A stretch of 64,000 bases of DNA, from NCBI GenBank assembly GCA_030562195.1, contig CM060201.1:21588454-21652453 (forward strand), in the 5' to 3' direction. The DNA is from Nipponacmea schrenckii. Lineage: Eukaryota; Mollusca; Gastropoda; Lottiidae. How positions within the stretch are numbered: the stretch's first letter is position 1; every line of letters starts with the position of its first letter. The position numbers and the translations under genes are program-made. Below the pieces are notes generated by a model. It made no database searches, was not told where the DNA came from, and saw only the letters and a list, made by a program, of their open reading frames with translations. Of the stretch, positions 24,423 to 35,134 are shown one piece after another.

Positions 24423-27400
24423 ATTTTGTCCATCAATAGAATCAAAAATTCTGCGATTTCCCCCACGGCAACACCAGGTGTGGCTGGAACCAGAGGGATT
24501 GGATAGTGACCTGATATACCCTCAGGGAATCTCTTGTACCATGCCAGAAGAATATCAGCAGAAATTGGTTAATACAATCCCAGGATTAGAAGATGCTAAA
24601 ATTGTAAAACCAGGTAATGGATTTTAGAATTGATCTTGGGTTTGGTTATAATTGTAAAATATCTTTTAATGGCAAAATTAACAATAGATAAGCCAGACAT
24701 CCATATATTTGAAACATTGTCCAATCAGCTTCAGTTCTTAGATCTTAGCCAAAACGTTAAATGACAGGATGATAGTAAATAATTTTCAGTTATCATCCTT
24801 TTAATATTCTTGGAAAAAATTTGAACACAGTTCTATGACGTCACTGTCGCTAAGACCCTTAGATATTATCAGCATTTTGCGTTAGTAAGCTTTTCAAACA
24901 ATTTAGTCATTAATTAAAGGATTCACAGACGTCTGATTAAAAATTAGAATGGTGCAAATTGATGATATCCGTGTCCCTGATAAATATACAAAATATAGAA
25001 AACATCTTTACAATCTCTTTAATAGAACTGTTTAGTTTTAGTAGAATTACAGGAACCACAGACATCTGATTGAAAATTAGAATGGAGCAAATTGATGTTA
25101 TCCATGTCTTCGATACACATAACAATTTTAAAAAACAGATATTTTGACTGTTTATTGGTAGGTTACGGAGTAGAATATGACTATATTGACCCACGACAAC
25201 TCAAACCTACCCTAGAAACATTACGAATAAATAATTTATATCTAGCCGGTCAGATTAACGGAACTACAGGCTATGAGGAGGCAGCAGCCCAGGTCAGTAT
25301 TGGGCAGCAGCCCAGGTCAGTATTGGGCAGCATTGGTCAGTATTGGGCAGCAGCCCAGGTCAGTATTGGGCAGCAGCCCAGGTCAGTATTGGGCAGCATT
25401 GGTCAGTATTGGGTAGTTTTGAATCATAAGGAAGAGGGGCCTGGTAGGTTATCTCAAGGTGAGAAGGAGGCAAGAGTACCTTGTATTTTTGATGGGCGTG
25501 AGGTACTTAAGCCACCCCCATCCCTCTTTGAAAACATCACTAGTATTGCAGAAATAGGGCAACAAGTTATATTTCAAAATAACAAAAATCTTGCTCAAAG
25601 ATTTCCAACCTGACCTAAGTCTATAGTTGAACTTTGCTTCAAATAAAAACACTGTTATTATTTAAATCTATCAGGGTCAGGTTTGCGGTCAAGTTGCAGA
25701 CGACAGCTGATCAATGTTACTATTTTTATCACAGGGTATAATAGCCGGTATCAATGCTAAATTGAAAGTAGAGGACAGACCAGCGTTTATTATTGATAGA
25801 ACTCTGGGATATATTGGGGTGTTAATAGACGACCTGACTACTCACGGAACTAACGAACCATACCGAATGTTTACAAGTCGAGCCGAATTCAGATTATTTT
25901 TACGTCCTGATAACGCTGACTTCAGACTGACTCCGAAAGGTAATATTAATTTCTTGGTTATTGTCACTATTGATATCTTCAACTCTTTCATCTTGCTTCC
26001 AAATAAACAGTAAACAGAGGGGAGAGACGCTGGTGGGAGAGAGGGGATTGTGAGAAAGTGGATGGAGGGAGAGAGGGTCTTGTGTTACATTTAGCCCGTG
26101 GGGGCAATACATTTTATGAAATATGTCATTTATGTCATTTTGATCCACTTTTGGTTTTTACAGTCTCACAATTTTGTCCTAAGAGTATTGATTTATTGAT
26201 TGGTCGAAAATAAAATTAGAACGTGACTTTTGTAGAGTAGTTAGTTAGATTACAATGGAGACAAAAATATCAGAAGAAATAGAAACAGAATTTTGGTTTA
26301 ATGTATTTTAATCTTATTCAGGTTATGAAACTGGGTGTGTCAGCGAGGACCGATATCAGAGAACTAAAACATTACAGAAAGATTTAAATAGAAATATTAC
26401 GTTATTACAGTCCGTGACCATGCCTCATGAAAGTTGGAAAGACAAATTAGAATTAAAAATTAAAGGCAACAATGATTGGCGGAGGTATTGGTGCTTTTTT
26501 TGTTCTTAGAAGATTCTTATACACTCACATAATGTGGTCGTATATTGTCGTCACCCTTAAGCGTCCGTCTGTCGCCCCGTCGGTCCACAATTGACTTGTG
26601 AATGAATTGAGCCCACAGTTTTCACCTGATTTGAATAAAATTTAGCTTTATCATTAATATTGATGAGATCTTGAACTGGTTCAGTATTGAAGAATTTTCG
26701 ATAAAGGCTTTTTGAGTTATTGCCCTTGTCTAAGTAAAAACGCATACTCATTTTTGTCCTAAAATATCAATTTGTTTATCATTAATATTGATGAGATCTT
26801 GAACTGTTAGTATTGAAGAATTTTCGATAAAGGCTTTTTGAGTTATTGCCCTTGTCTAAGTAAAAACGCATACTCATTTTTGTCCTAAAATATCAAGTTG
26901 TTGTACGATTTATTTGCAGTGCCTATGATATGTTACGTAACCCTGAAACATCGTTCAGCAAAATGGTGGAGGCCTGTCCGGAGCAGTTCGGCCATCTTAA
27001 AAATAATAAATATATGGAAAATAAACTAATTCTCGAATGTAGGTTTCTAGTTCATTTATATTTTATAACCCAAACACAGCCTCTAGGTTGGCTTCATGAA
27101 CTTATTTTTAATTGACTACTTAGGTTTAGCTATTTATACACATTCATAGGTTTTACTTAGCATTTTTTAAAAGATTTACTACAAACATCAATTTTAGCTT
27201 ATGTTTTTAAAAGATTTACTACAAACATCAATTTTAGCTTGGCTTTTTTGCTTTTAAAAGATTTACTACAAACATCAATTTTAGCTTGTTCTGTTTTTAA
27301 AAGATTTACTACAAACATCAATTTTAGCTTGTTATGTTTTTAAAAGATTTACTACAAACATCAATTTTAGCTTGTTATGTTTTAAAAGATTTACTACAAA

Positions 27401-28741
27401 CATCAATTTTAGCTTGTTATGTTTTTAAAAGATTTACTACAAACATCAATTTTAGCTCGGTATGCCCATGATCTAGAAGAACAGAAACGGGAAATTGAGG
27501 AAGTGAGGCGAGAATCAGAATTAGTATTACCTCAAGATCTTGACTATTTTAGGTAGGTCAGTGTGCAATCGGGTAATTTCAAAAGAAGGTATACTGTCTC
27601 TTAAGGTGTGATTGATAAAAAGGCTTTAAGCACATCAGCAGAATTGCGATTGAAGTATTGAGCACGATTTGAACTGTGGGAATATTTTGATATAGAGTTT
27701 GATGTTATCAAAGAAGTGCAATTGATTCCAAAATATTGTCTTGTGTTTGTGATTTCTAAATGTCTTCCCAGTCTTCATTAACCCATTAGGTGTAGAAGAG
27801 TAGGACATAAAACTCCATTCTTTTCATTTTGATTGCATTTCTAAATGTTGTTTCAATCTTCTATCAGTAAAGTGAAGGAAGTAAAACTCCATTCATTTCA
27901 TTTATATCCATGAAGATTAAAATGTAGACTATGATTTTTTGTAGTTTAAACGTGTCGTATGATTCCCAGAACAAACTGGCAGAAGCAAGACCTGCGACAG
28001 TAAGTATTGGCTGAAACAATCCAAACACCATTGGGCTCCTATTTTTCAGATTCTCTCATGATCATTGTCAATTCCACAGTGTAATTCCTTTGTCCTGGCA
28101 AAATTTCCCTCATTGCATACTGCATTGCATTACCCATCATCAATAAAACTCCATTCATTTTTTGATATTTCATTTCCGATAGGCTGTATTTATAAGCGTA
28201 CAGTTTTATCTGATTGCAACGTTTGTGAATCTGTGTTAATATAGATATGTTGACAGCCATGTTTTTCCATCATACCCAATGTACTACCAGAGCCTCTTTA
28301 GTTTATATAGACTTTGGTACTACTAGCCAATAAGGTGCAGAAGAATAGGATGTAAAACTCCATTCAATTCATTTTACCATCTTCATTAGCTCACAAGGTG
28401 TAGGATGTAAAACTCTATTCAATTCATTTTTCCATCTTCATTAGCTCACAAGGTGTAGGATGTAAAACTCCATTCATTTCATTTTACCATCTTCATTAGC
28501 TCACAAGGTGTAGGATGTAAAACTCCATTCATTTCATTTTACCATCTTCATTAGCTCATAAGGTGTAGGATGTAAAACTCCATTCATTTCATTTCTGGTA
28601 CTTCTAGTAATAAAAGGGAAACAACTCTATTTTCAGATTGCTTCAGCCAGTCGAATTCCTGGAATAACTCCAGCAGCAGTCTATCATTTATTAAAATACG
28701 TTCAAAGACAACAAAATACCGTCACCACAGAAGGTTCCTAG
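24423..28741 (+). CDS. MTO1: MTO1, mitochondrial tRNA-modification flavoprotein (3' eight exons)
   Basis: Homologue of MTO1/GidA (MnmG). With GTPBP3 this family installs the 5-carbon modification on wobble uridine of mitochondrial tRNAs. Exons: 24423-24613, 25162-25292, 25735-25939, 26322-26484, 26920-27038, 27456-27552, 27945-27999, 28637-28741. Each has GT/AG borders and the phases join to one frame of 354 residues plus a TAG stop. Diagnostic stretches are [68 protein letters not shown] and, near the end, [12 protein letters not shown], all GidA-family signatures. This is the C-terminal half; the FAD-binding N-terminal exons (about 340 residues) were not found upstream and may lie before the window. 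Tandem arrays contain the donor at 25293 and the acceptor at 27455. Confidence 0.96.
24905..25140. repeat. Repeat F copies in an MTO1 intron
   Basis: Two diverged units with cagacgtctgatt.aaaatta, then gcaaattgatg.tatcc.tgt. This is the same family as 11.86-12.3 kb and 22.03-22.6 kb. It ends about 20 bp before the exon starting at 25162. Confidence 0.85.
25281..25415 (+). repeat. Tandem repeat overlapping an MTO1 5' splice site
   Basis: The 23-bp unit is gcagcagcccag followed by gtcagtattgg; the first half is the last 12 exon bases and the second the donor and intron start. GT donors occur at 25293 (real), 25316, 25336, 25359, 25382 and 25402. Four have identical cag/gtcagt; the two shortened 20-bp copies (25336, 25402) read ttg/gtcagt. 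The order is long, long, short, repeated twice, a higher-order duplication of about 66 bp. Confidence 0.95.
26650..26898. repeat. Tandem duplication of about 123 bp
   Basis: Two nearly identical copies (about 26652-26775 and 26777-26897) contain ttgatgagatcttgaactg, gaagaattttcgataaaggc and acgcatactcatttttgtcc. They differ mainly by a 4-base loss in the second. The second ends about 20 bp before the exon at 26920. Confidence 0.93.
27163..27455 (+). repeat. Tandem repeat ending in an MTO1 3' splice site
   Basis: Seven copies of a unit of about 40-47 bp: ttttaaaagatttactacaa, acatcaattttag, then cttgttatg. The last copy provides the real acceptor (AG at 27454-27455), and the exon begins ctcggtatg, similar to the cttgttatg starting each upstream unit. 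Each unit has a branchpoint-like ttactac, a T-rich stretch and an AG. Confidence 0.95.
27770..27905 (+). mobile_element. SINE tail fragments in an MTO1 intron
   Basis: Two tail fragments: aggtgtagaagagtaggaca with aaactccattc, then aagtaaaactccattcattt at about 27878. The second ends about 40 bp before the acceptor at 27944. Confidence 0.7.
28080..28600 (+). mobile_element. SINE fragment and SINE-tail array in an MTO1 intron
   Basis: A partial SINE body (ctggcaaaatttccctcatt, gcatactgcattgcatt) at 28095-28160 is followed at about 28325-28595 by five tandem copies of about 55 bp: accatcttcattagctcaca, aggtgtaggatgtaaaactc, cattcatttcattt. The array ends about 40 bp before the final MTO1 exon. 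Confidence 0.85.
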
Positions 28742-29276
28742 TATACATTCCGACAAGATACTGGTAGGAACAACACCGAGCTCAATCTCTAAAACACTGG
28801 TGCAGGCTTCAGAATTGTCTATACTATTAGGAGGATTGGAATCCATAGCAACTAACCTAACAACAATCCAACCCAGGTGGCAACTGACTGAACTATTTCA
28901 ACATTAGTCCAGGGCTGTTGATTATACCATATTTGCCGGTCATGACTGATTCTACATTTAAAAAGACTGGTTGAAAAGAATAAGTCAGAAAGAAAGATGT
29001 ACAAAAAAAGTTAAAAACAAAATGACATGATTCTATGTAACTAAGCATGAAGTTAGGATTCATTTTTGTCAAAAAACTTGACTTGCATAAAAATTTAGAT
29101 TTGTGAAAAAATATATTAATTTTTATTTGATTCATTAGATGAAGATTTGGTTGATTATATTTTTGGAATAAATCTGCTGTCCTTGTTTTCTGGAAACCAT
29201 AACGGTAGGATATCATAGAAACAATGTCCAGGATATCGTAGCTCTAAAATGGTTTGCGAGAATATGCTGCATTGCC

Positions 29277-29282
29277 AATAAA
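29277..29282 (+). terminator. Candidate polyadenylation signal of MTO1
   Basis: An AATAAA hexamer on the sense strand about 535 bp after the MTO1 stop. An earlier aataaa lies at about 29168. Which is used cannot be told from sequence. Confidence 0.4.
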
Positions 29283-30070
29283 ATGACATAATGTGATTCA
29301 TGTTTCAAAAACAGGTTTTTGTTGTTTCTTCTATATTTATTGTATCATTGTGATGGGCCATAAGGGGTTGACCCTACTAAACCTACCCTGGGGACTTTAG
29401 GGGTCCATGAAATCCCAGACAAAATTCTTAAGAGGGCAGGGCTCATCATCTAAATCAATGAAATTGTTTTCTAAAGATTTGCCATATTAGCTGAAAGCTG
29501 AAATTGAGCTCTGTGCAGACCTTCCAGTAATTGATTTAACCAACAATTTTAGCTCAATTTAAGCTAACCATACCCGAAATCTTGAGAAAATGTTAAGTCT
29601 GAGTTAGTCATTAATAGTGAAGATAATAATTGTGGTCTGGAAAATATTGGAGTTATTTCCCTTGACAAGATGTTGACATCAACACATTTTTGCATTTCTT
29701 ATGATGGTGAAAGACGATTAATCGTTAACTTTGGTTATAAATTGATGACAGCAGACAGAGAAATAATAGGTTTTGTTTAGGAGCTACAGGCGTCGAGTCA
29801 AGGTACGGTAATGACCTTTTTTATTTAGTAATATGTTATTTTTGATTATGTTAATTTAGACCATTTTTTGCCATGGGCATGGATTCAATTTTTGTTGTTG
29901 TGAAGGAAGGGATAGAAAGAATGGTCGGAATCGTCTGAAATTTGCTGTGAATATTCAGGACACATATAAGTACCTCTCTGCCAAGTTTCAAATCGATAGG
30001 TTTTCGGGTGGAGGGTGGGGTGAGTAAGTAGAACAGTAGGCCTACCTTATATCTGACTATTTCTTCTTCT
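29283..30070. other. Intergenic, nothing recognised
   Basis: Between MTO1 and the ASPHD-type gene. No exon or array seen. It probably holds the promoter or 5' non-coding exon of the downstream gene, because that gene's first coding exon begins right after a splice acceptor. Confidence 0.4.
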
Positions 30071-30071
30071 C

Positions 30072-30205
30072 AGATATTAAGGATCCCTCGACAGTTGGAA
30101 ATTGCAAAAAAGGTAGGCACACTGCATGGCATTGCCCTTCTTCATTAGCCCATTAGGTGCAGAAGAGTAGGACGTAAAACTCCATTCATTCATCATTTCA
30201 TTTCT
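30072..30205 (+). mobile_element. SINE copy abutting a splice acceptor
   Basis: SINE blocks ggatccctcgacagttggaa, cacactgcatggcattgccc, ttcattagcccattaggtgc, agaagagtaggacgtaaaac are followed by ccattcattcatcatttcat and tcttttcag. The pyrimidine-rich tail leads straight into the acceptor before the ATG at 30212. Confidence 0.85.
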
Positions 30206-30211
30206 TTTCAG

Positions 30212-31593
30212 ATGATGATGGAGATTTGGAACCAAGTTCTAGAATTCGTACCTCAATCCACATTACATATCTCATACCACCAAATTGTTATTGTTGTTGT
30301 TCTCGGTGTCATTACAATACCATTTTTAATATGGGCGCGTCCCAAAAAAACAGAGAAAAAAGAAATAGAACCAATACAAGAAACTGTGGAATCTGACCCC
30401 TGTCCTTACCCTAACTGTGTTCGATGCCATCAAAAAACTGACATTTTAGATACAGCTCTTCACAGATTAGTCATGTTTACAGAAGAAAATGAACAGAGAC
30501 CTAAATTGTTTGCAGAAGTTGGAACTCAGTTGAGGACAAAAAAATATAAATATCAGAATCACTTGCAAAAACCAGTTGTATTTTATCTGCCCAGCTTAAG
30601 CTACAAAAATGTAGTGGAAAAACTTGAGCAAAATTGCAAGGATTTTTTCATGACAAGTGTTAATTCAGACAAAATTTTAAAAGAATATGTAAATTTAAAA
30701 AACAATCCAAGTTGTAGTTTTAAAGAAAATTCAGTCAATTCTGGTTCCTGGAAAATTTATCATTTAGTTGACCAGGGTAAAGAAACAAACAATGCCAAAT
30801 TTTGTTCAAAAACAATGAAATTTGTGAAAAGTTCTCATCATGGTGGCAAATTTATGCAAAAGACTAAATTTACTACAGTAGCATTCTCTTGCCTTACCCC
30901 CGGGACTGTTGTACCTGAACATTATGGCCCCACCAATCTCAGAATTCGTTGTCAATTACGTAAGTTTATTTTCTTTCTTATTACTCTTCAGTTGGAAGCG
31001 TGCAAGAACGCGTCTGACCTAGTTACCAGAATCAGGACTCCGGGATAATTAGGGGACATTTTAAAGGCATGACCTAGACCTGAAAATATCATGACCCCAG
31101 TTACGCAGGTGGGAGGAACTGGAATTGAAAATGCATCTAGTCGTTCAGATGGGACAATAAACCAAGACCTTGTGCTACAGGTTGTGCACGTTTGAGATGA
31201 AAGTTTTTAGTTAAAAATCACAAAAACATTTTTTTTAGCATGGTATAAATTTAAAATTAATTCAACATTTCCGAAAAATTCTTATCTAAAAACATTTTAT
31301 AGATGGTGCCCTGAATTTTAGTTAATTTCAAAGATGGCATGCCCATTTTATTGATTATTTTTATCGTTTCAGCTTTAAAAAGTGAGAGAAATAGAACACA
31401 GTGGATTCATTGTGGCTTAGAGAAAAAATACTACCACAGCTCAACATTGACGTATTTCGACGACTCGTTTTTACATTCGGCTGTAAATATTGGAACAGAA
31501 GACCGAGTTGTTTTATTATTTGACGTCTGGCATCCTGAATTATCAAAAACCAACAGAGAATTTTTGCAGCAAATCTTTTCTTGTGATGATTAA
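30212..31593 (+). CDS. Aspartyl/asparaginyl beta-hydroxylase-domain membrane protein (ASPHD-type)
   Basis: Two coding exons, 30212-30959 and 31373-31593 (donor gtaagt, acceptor tttcag), give 322 residues. Start: the ATG follows a tttcttttcag acceptor, so an upstream non-coding exon is likely. Seen: a hydrophobic segment at residues 25-41 (single-pass type II anchor likely), a CPYPNCVRC cysteine motif at 64-72, FYLPSLSYKNV, SCLTPGTVVPEHYGPTNLRI, and FDDSFLHSA then LLFDVWHPEL at the C-terminus. These match ASPHD1/ASPHD2, relatives of the Fe(II)/2-oxoglutarate enzyme ASPH. The two iron-ligand histidines align with His237 and His284. The usual R-C-H-L, whose His contacts 2-oxoglutarate in ASPH, reads R-C-Q-L here. 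ASPHD1 versus ASPHD2 orthology is not resolved, and substrate and activity are unknown. Confidence 0.9.
31014..31097 (+). repeat. Dispersed ~80-bp repeat, copy 1
   Basis: Contains ctgacctagttaccagaatc, ggggacattttaaaggcatg, acctgaaaatatcatgaccc. A second copy is at 31975-32048. The first lies in the intron of the ASPHD-type gene, the second downstream of its stop. Confidence 0.85.
31130..31197 (+). mobile_element. SINE fragment
   Basis: Central SINE blocks only: gttcagatgggacaataaac and ttgtgctacaggttgtgcac. Confidence 0.65.
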
Positions 31594-31719
31594 ATGGTTG
31601 AAATAGTGATGTTGTTAGTACTGATTTGACATCAAACGGAATGTGTTTACGAGCGCTCATTTGGCAAAGCAGGTTGCCATCTTATTCTGCATACAGGTTT
31701 TGACGTTAGTCTTATTAAC

Positions 31720-31725
31720 AATAAA
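31720..31725 (+). terminator. Candidate polyadenylation signal of the ASPHD-type gene
   Basis: AATAAA 127 bp after the stop, in AT-rich sequence on the sense strand. Confidence 0.55.
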
Positions 31726-31974
31726 GTGGACAGCCGGCGAAATCAACAGCTATTGTACTTTCACTGGCCATTTTTGAGAAACAGCTTCCATTTGCACCGT
31801 TTTTGATTGACTATTCAGACTTTTGTGGTTCCAGCAAATTTATGAATAGTGGGTCATTATTGTTAAAGATTAATATGCCAAGTTTTTTTTAAAATAACCA
31901 CAACCAGTCATAAATGGCGACACCTGAATGGTGCAAATGAAACTGTACCAGATACATACTAGAACTGACCTAGT

Positions 31975-32048
31975 TACCAGAATCAGGACACAAGGATATA
32001 AGGAGACATTTTAAAGGCGTGACCTATACCTGAAAATATCATGACCCT
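31975..32048 (+). repeat. Dispersed ~80-bp repeat, copy 2
   Basis: Same blocks as 31014-31097 with a few substitutions (ggagacattttaaaggcgtg). Confidence 0.85.
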
Positions 32049-32144
32049 TACATCATTCTGATATAGTCTGGTGTTGTAGTTTAATGGACTGCAATTAAAT
32101 TTGTGTGTTTAATATTTAATCCAAATGCTAGAAAACCTAACAAT

Positions 32145-32385
32145 CGGAATTCCTTTAATTCTTGGTCTGTCTGAGGGACCGACAGAACCCAAACTGAAAC
32201 AGGTTTAATTAACCGGAGGCCCTGTTTGCTATAGGCTGTGCACGATCCCTTGACAGATGGAAATCGCAAAAAGAGTAGGCTAATGCTGCGGTCCTGGCAA
32301 ACGTTCCCTCATTGCACACTGCAATGCATTGCCCGTCTTCATTAGCCCAGGTGCAGAAGAGTAGGAAACTACATTCATATAATTC
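32145..32385 (+). mobile_element. SINE copy
   Basis: Contains gctataggctgtgcacgatc, ccttgacagatggaaatcgc, aaaaagagtaggctaatgct, gttccctcattgcacactgc and gtgcagaagagtagga. It lies between two genes and lacks the tRNA-like head. Confidence 0.8.
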
Positions 32386-33524
32386 TTGGTCAAAGGTTGT
32401 CAAACACCGGGACATTTGCACTTTATTTAGGGACATGGGTCACTGTGGGTAGGGGGTGGGGCATTTAGTGAAATCAAAACAAAAGGTAGACAGGTTCAAT
32501 ATTACAACTTTGTTCAATAATATTACAAAATCCACTGGAGTTCAGCTTCCATACAAATGGTGAGCCAATCTCTATAATTCATAATTAAAACAGAAATGTT
32601 TTGGGTTGTTTTTTTTTTTACAGAAAAATAAAGCACAAAAGCAATGATAAAGCAAGAAAATTCTGTACTGTGCCATTACAAATATTATTGTAATATTTTG
32701 AAATTCATAATTAACATGATTTTGACGAATATTTTTAAATTGGGTCGTGTGTTGTATTTTCTGGTCGCAACACCTTCACCTCGTGTCTGGTTTCCTTGGT
32801 TACAATGGAGCGAAATGTGAAGCGAAGGATGATATAAGAACAAATACACAAGGCAGCTTTTTAAGTCATGATTTGGCTGCTACTTCCCAATTCTTCACAA
32901 GTCGAAGACTTCTCCTAATTCAAAAACATGGCCCATGGTAATAAAATCTGAGGGGTCAGACAATTCAGCCATACCCTTTCCAAAAAAAAACATTTCAACA
33001 AAAATACATTGAGGGGGTTTAATTCACCCCAAGTTCTTATCATCAAATATTTTGACTAGGGAATCTTTTAATGTAACCCTTTAGAAGATCACACTTGAAA
33101 CAAATATTAATTTTTTTACTTATTGATACAAAGAATGGTACATTGTGGTAAAAAAAAAAGACTCAATGACTAAATTTACACAAATGGAAAAGTCCATTAA
33201 ACCTTAAAAGGTAAGAGGCAACACTTAATTTTGCATTTCTGTTTGAATTCATAGAGAAACAACATATCATATGTAACATTCAAGTTTTTGAAGAAGTCAT
33301 GTCGATTTTTAAAAAAAACTAAAGTGTCCCAGAAAAATAAGTCGATCTGCTTGTGATAATACTAAATTATGTCAATTAATAAAACAGTCAAATACATCAT
33401 AAAAAAATTGTCCAATAAGTTGGTTTTATATGAAACTCCATGTTAGTTACAGCACTTATAATTGTCAAGATGAATTTCTAGAGAATTTCGGAGATTGTCT
33501 CTCACAGTACAGCTGGATGCCAAT
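32386..33524. other. Intergenic / 3' region of the cofilin gene
   Basis: No exon recognised. The stretch upstream of 33525 should hold the cofilin 3' UTR. I saw no clear AATAAA on the minus strand close to the stop. Confidence 0.4.
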
Positions 33525-35134
33525 CTATTTCTTCTTCTTATCAAATATTTCCATTTTACAATCAGAAAGCTCGTTAAGTTGAATGATACTGGCTCCCTCA
33601 AAACGCTGTTTTAGCACATCAGCACTAGCTGTATATATCATTTTTTTTTTCACTGGAGCACAATCTGGAATACTGAAAAGAAAACAAGCAAATTTTTAGG
33701 ACATCCGATCAGTTATTTGGCATAATTTGTGAAATTCAACGATTTAGATGAAAGTGATAGGAATTTCTAGAGGAAAGGACAGTTTCTTAACTGACAAATT
33801 TTTTAAATAGTTATTCATTTTTGAGAATAAGATCCCCGATTCGAGAATGCATCTAAAACAAGTTAGAATTTATAACATGTAGGCTACTAAGGAAACTATA
33901 GCCCTGATTCTGAAAAATAAAATAGGTAACAAACACGAAGGCTTGTTTTGGGCTTAGAGTCTGATTGTTGTCTCCCTTTTTCAATTTCTTTTATTTTAGT
34001 ATTTTTCACACAAGTGGTTATCCTCCCAAAGATCATTGAAATTTTGACCATGTTTTGTTCAGGTGTTAAGATCCATCAAGTAGTAAGACGATATCCATGC
34101 TAGTCTACCACAGTAAATGTGTGACTATCACCTAGTCAGAAGTGAGTAGGATACTTCCCACCTTCTCTATACAGATGTTTGATAAAATCCATCAAGTAAA
34201 AGTGTGACCAATTAATGGTATTTAATGGTCCTGATTCACCTAATCTTCACCTAATATAATAATTAGTCTACTCAAGATTATTTTCTATGAACAATAGATG
34301 AATATATCTTAATCCACAATAAAACTTTTAGAAAATCGCTTATTATTATGGTCACTCAAACATTTCCGATTGAATCTATGATTTGTTTGAAAATTCTTAC
34401 ACCTTTTGCACTTTTGGATTAGGCCTATTATTATGGAATAAATCTAAAGATTGTTTTACAGGAAAATTACTTAATATGAAAGATTTAAGGTTGTTATTCA
34501 CCACTGGCTTCGTTATATGAATATATTAAACTTTGTCTCTAGGTGGACATGTCTCTGAGACCACAGAGTACCTGCTGTGACTGGGATATGGTTGATTTCT
34601 AAGTAACAATGCTGGTAGACTAGGCCTATCAAAACACAACAGCTAGACCAACTGTCATTGACAATCAATATTCAAAAGTCCTGTCTGTCAAAATGCAAGT
34701 TTGAGAAGTTACACATTCAAAATTTCCACAACCTACTGTAGAAATTACAATGATAGGCCTAGTAGTAGGACAAGCAGGACTTCACTGCATGCTGGATTAA
34801 ACAAGAGAAAGAACAAAAGCTTCACTTACTACTGAACAAAGTAGACGTTTTCATTTAATATATCCGCCTTATTTGTAGCACTCAGGAGAAAAACTACAAA
34901 TCTACATTGATTATCTTGAAGTAATTCCAATAATTCATTTAAACATCCTTCTGGGTCGTCATTTGGACATACTTTCTCAGGCATTTTTTCCACTTCAAAA
35001 CACTCGATCATTTTGTTACTACCCTCCATTGGTTTAGATGTGATTATAATCGATAAATATCTGTGGTTCTTGCCCATTTTGAGTTTCTCATATTGAGTTT
35101 CTAACTCTTTTGGGAATTCTATTCCTGAAGACAT
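33525..35134 (-). CDS. ADF/cofilin family actin-depolymerising protein
   Basis: Two coding exons on the minus strand: 34830-35134 (first) and 33525-33672 (last). Donor gtaagt and acceptor tttcag join within a Tyr codon. The product is 150 residues, usual for single ADF-homology-domain proteins. It begins MSSGIEF, with a serine at position 3 as in the LIM-kinase site of cofilins. The C-terminal exon has CAPVKKKMIYTASADVLKQR, matching the cofilin long actin-binding helix (AP-K-KM-YASS-D-LK). The family severs and depolymerises actin filaments in the cytoplasm. The middle is divergent, without a clear nuclear-localisation cluster, and the end is FDKKKK. The family call is firm; which paralogue is not. 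A 5' UTR exon probably ends at 35365 (minus-strand donor gtaagtttg). Confidence 0.9.

Noticed and set aside
25092..25613. A 173-codon open frame
   Set aside because: It is the real MTO1 exon 25162-25292 read through into the donor repeat and intron. Only the exon part matches MTO1, and a good donor lies at 25293.
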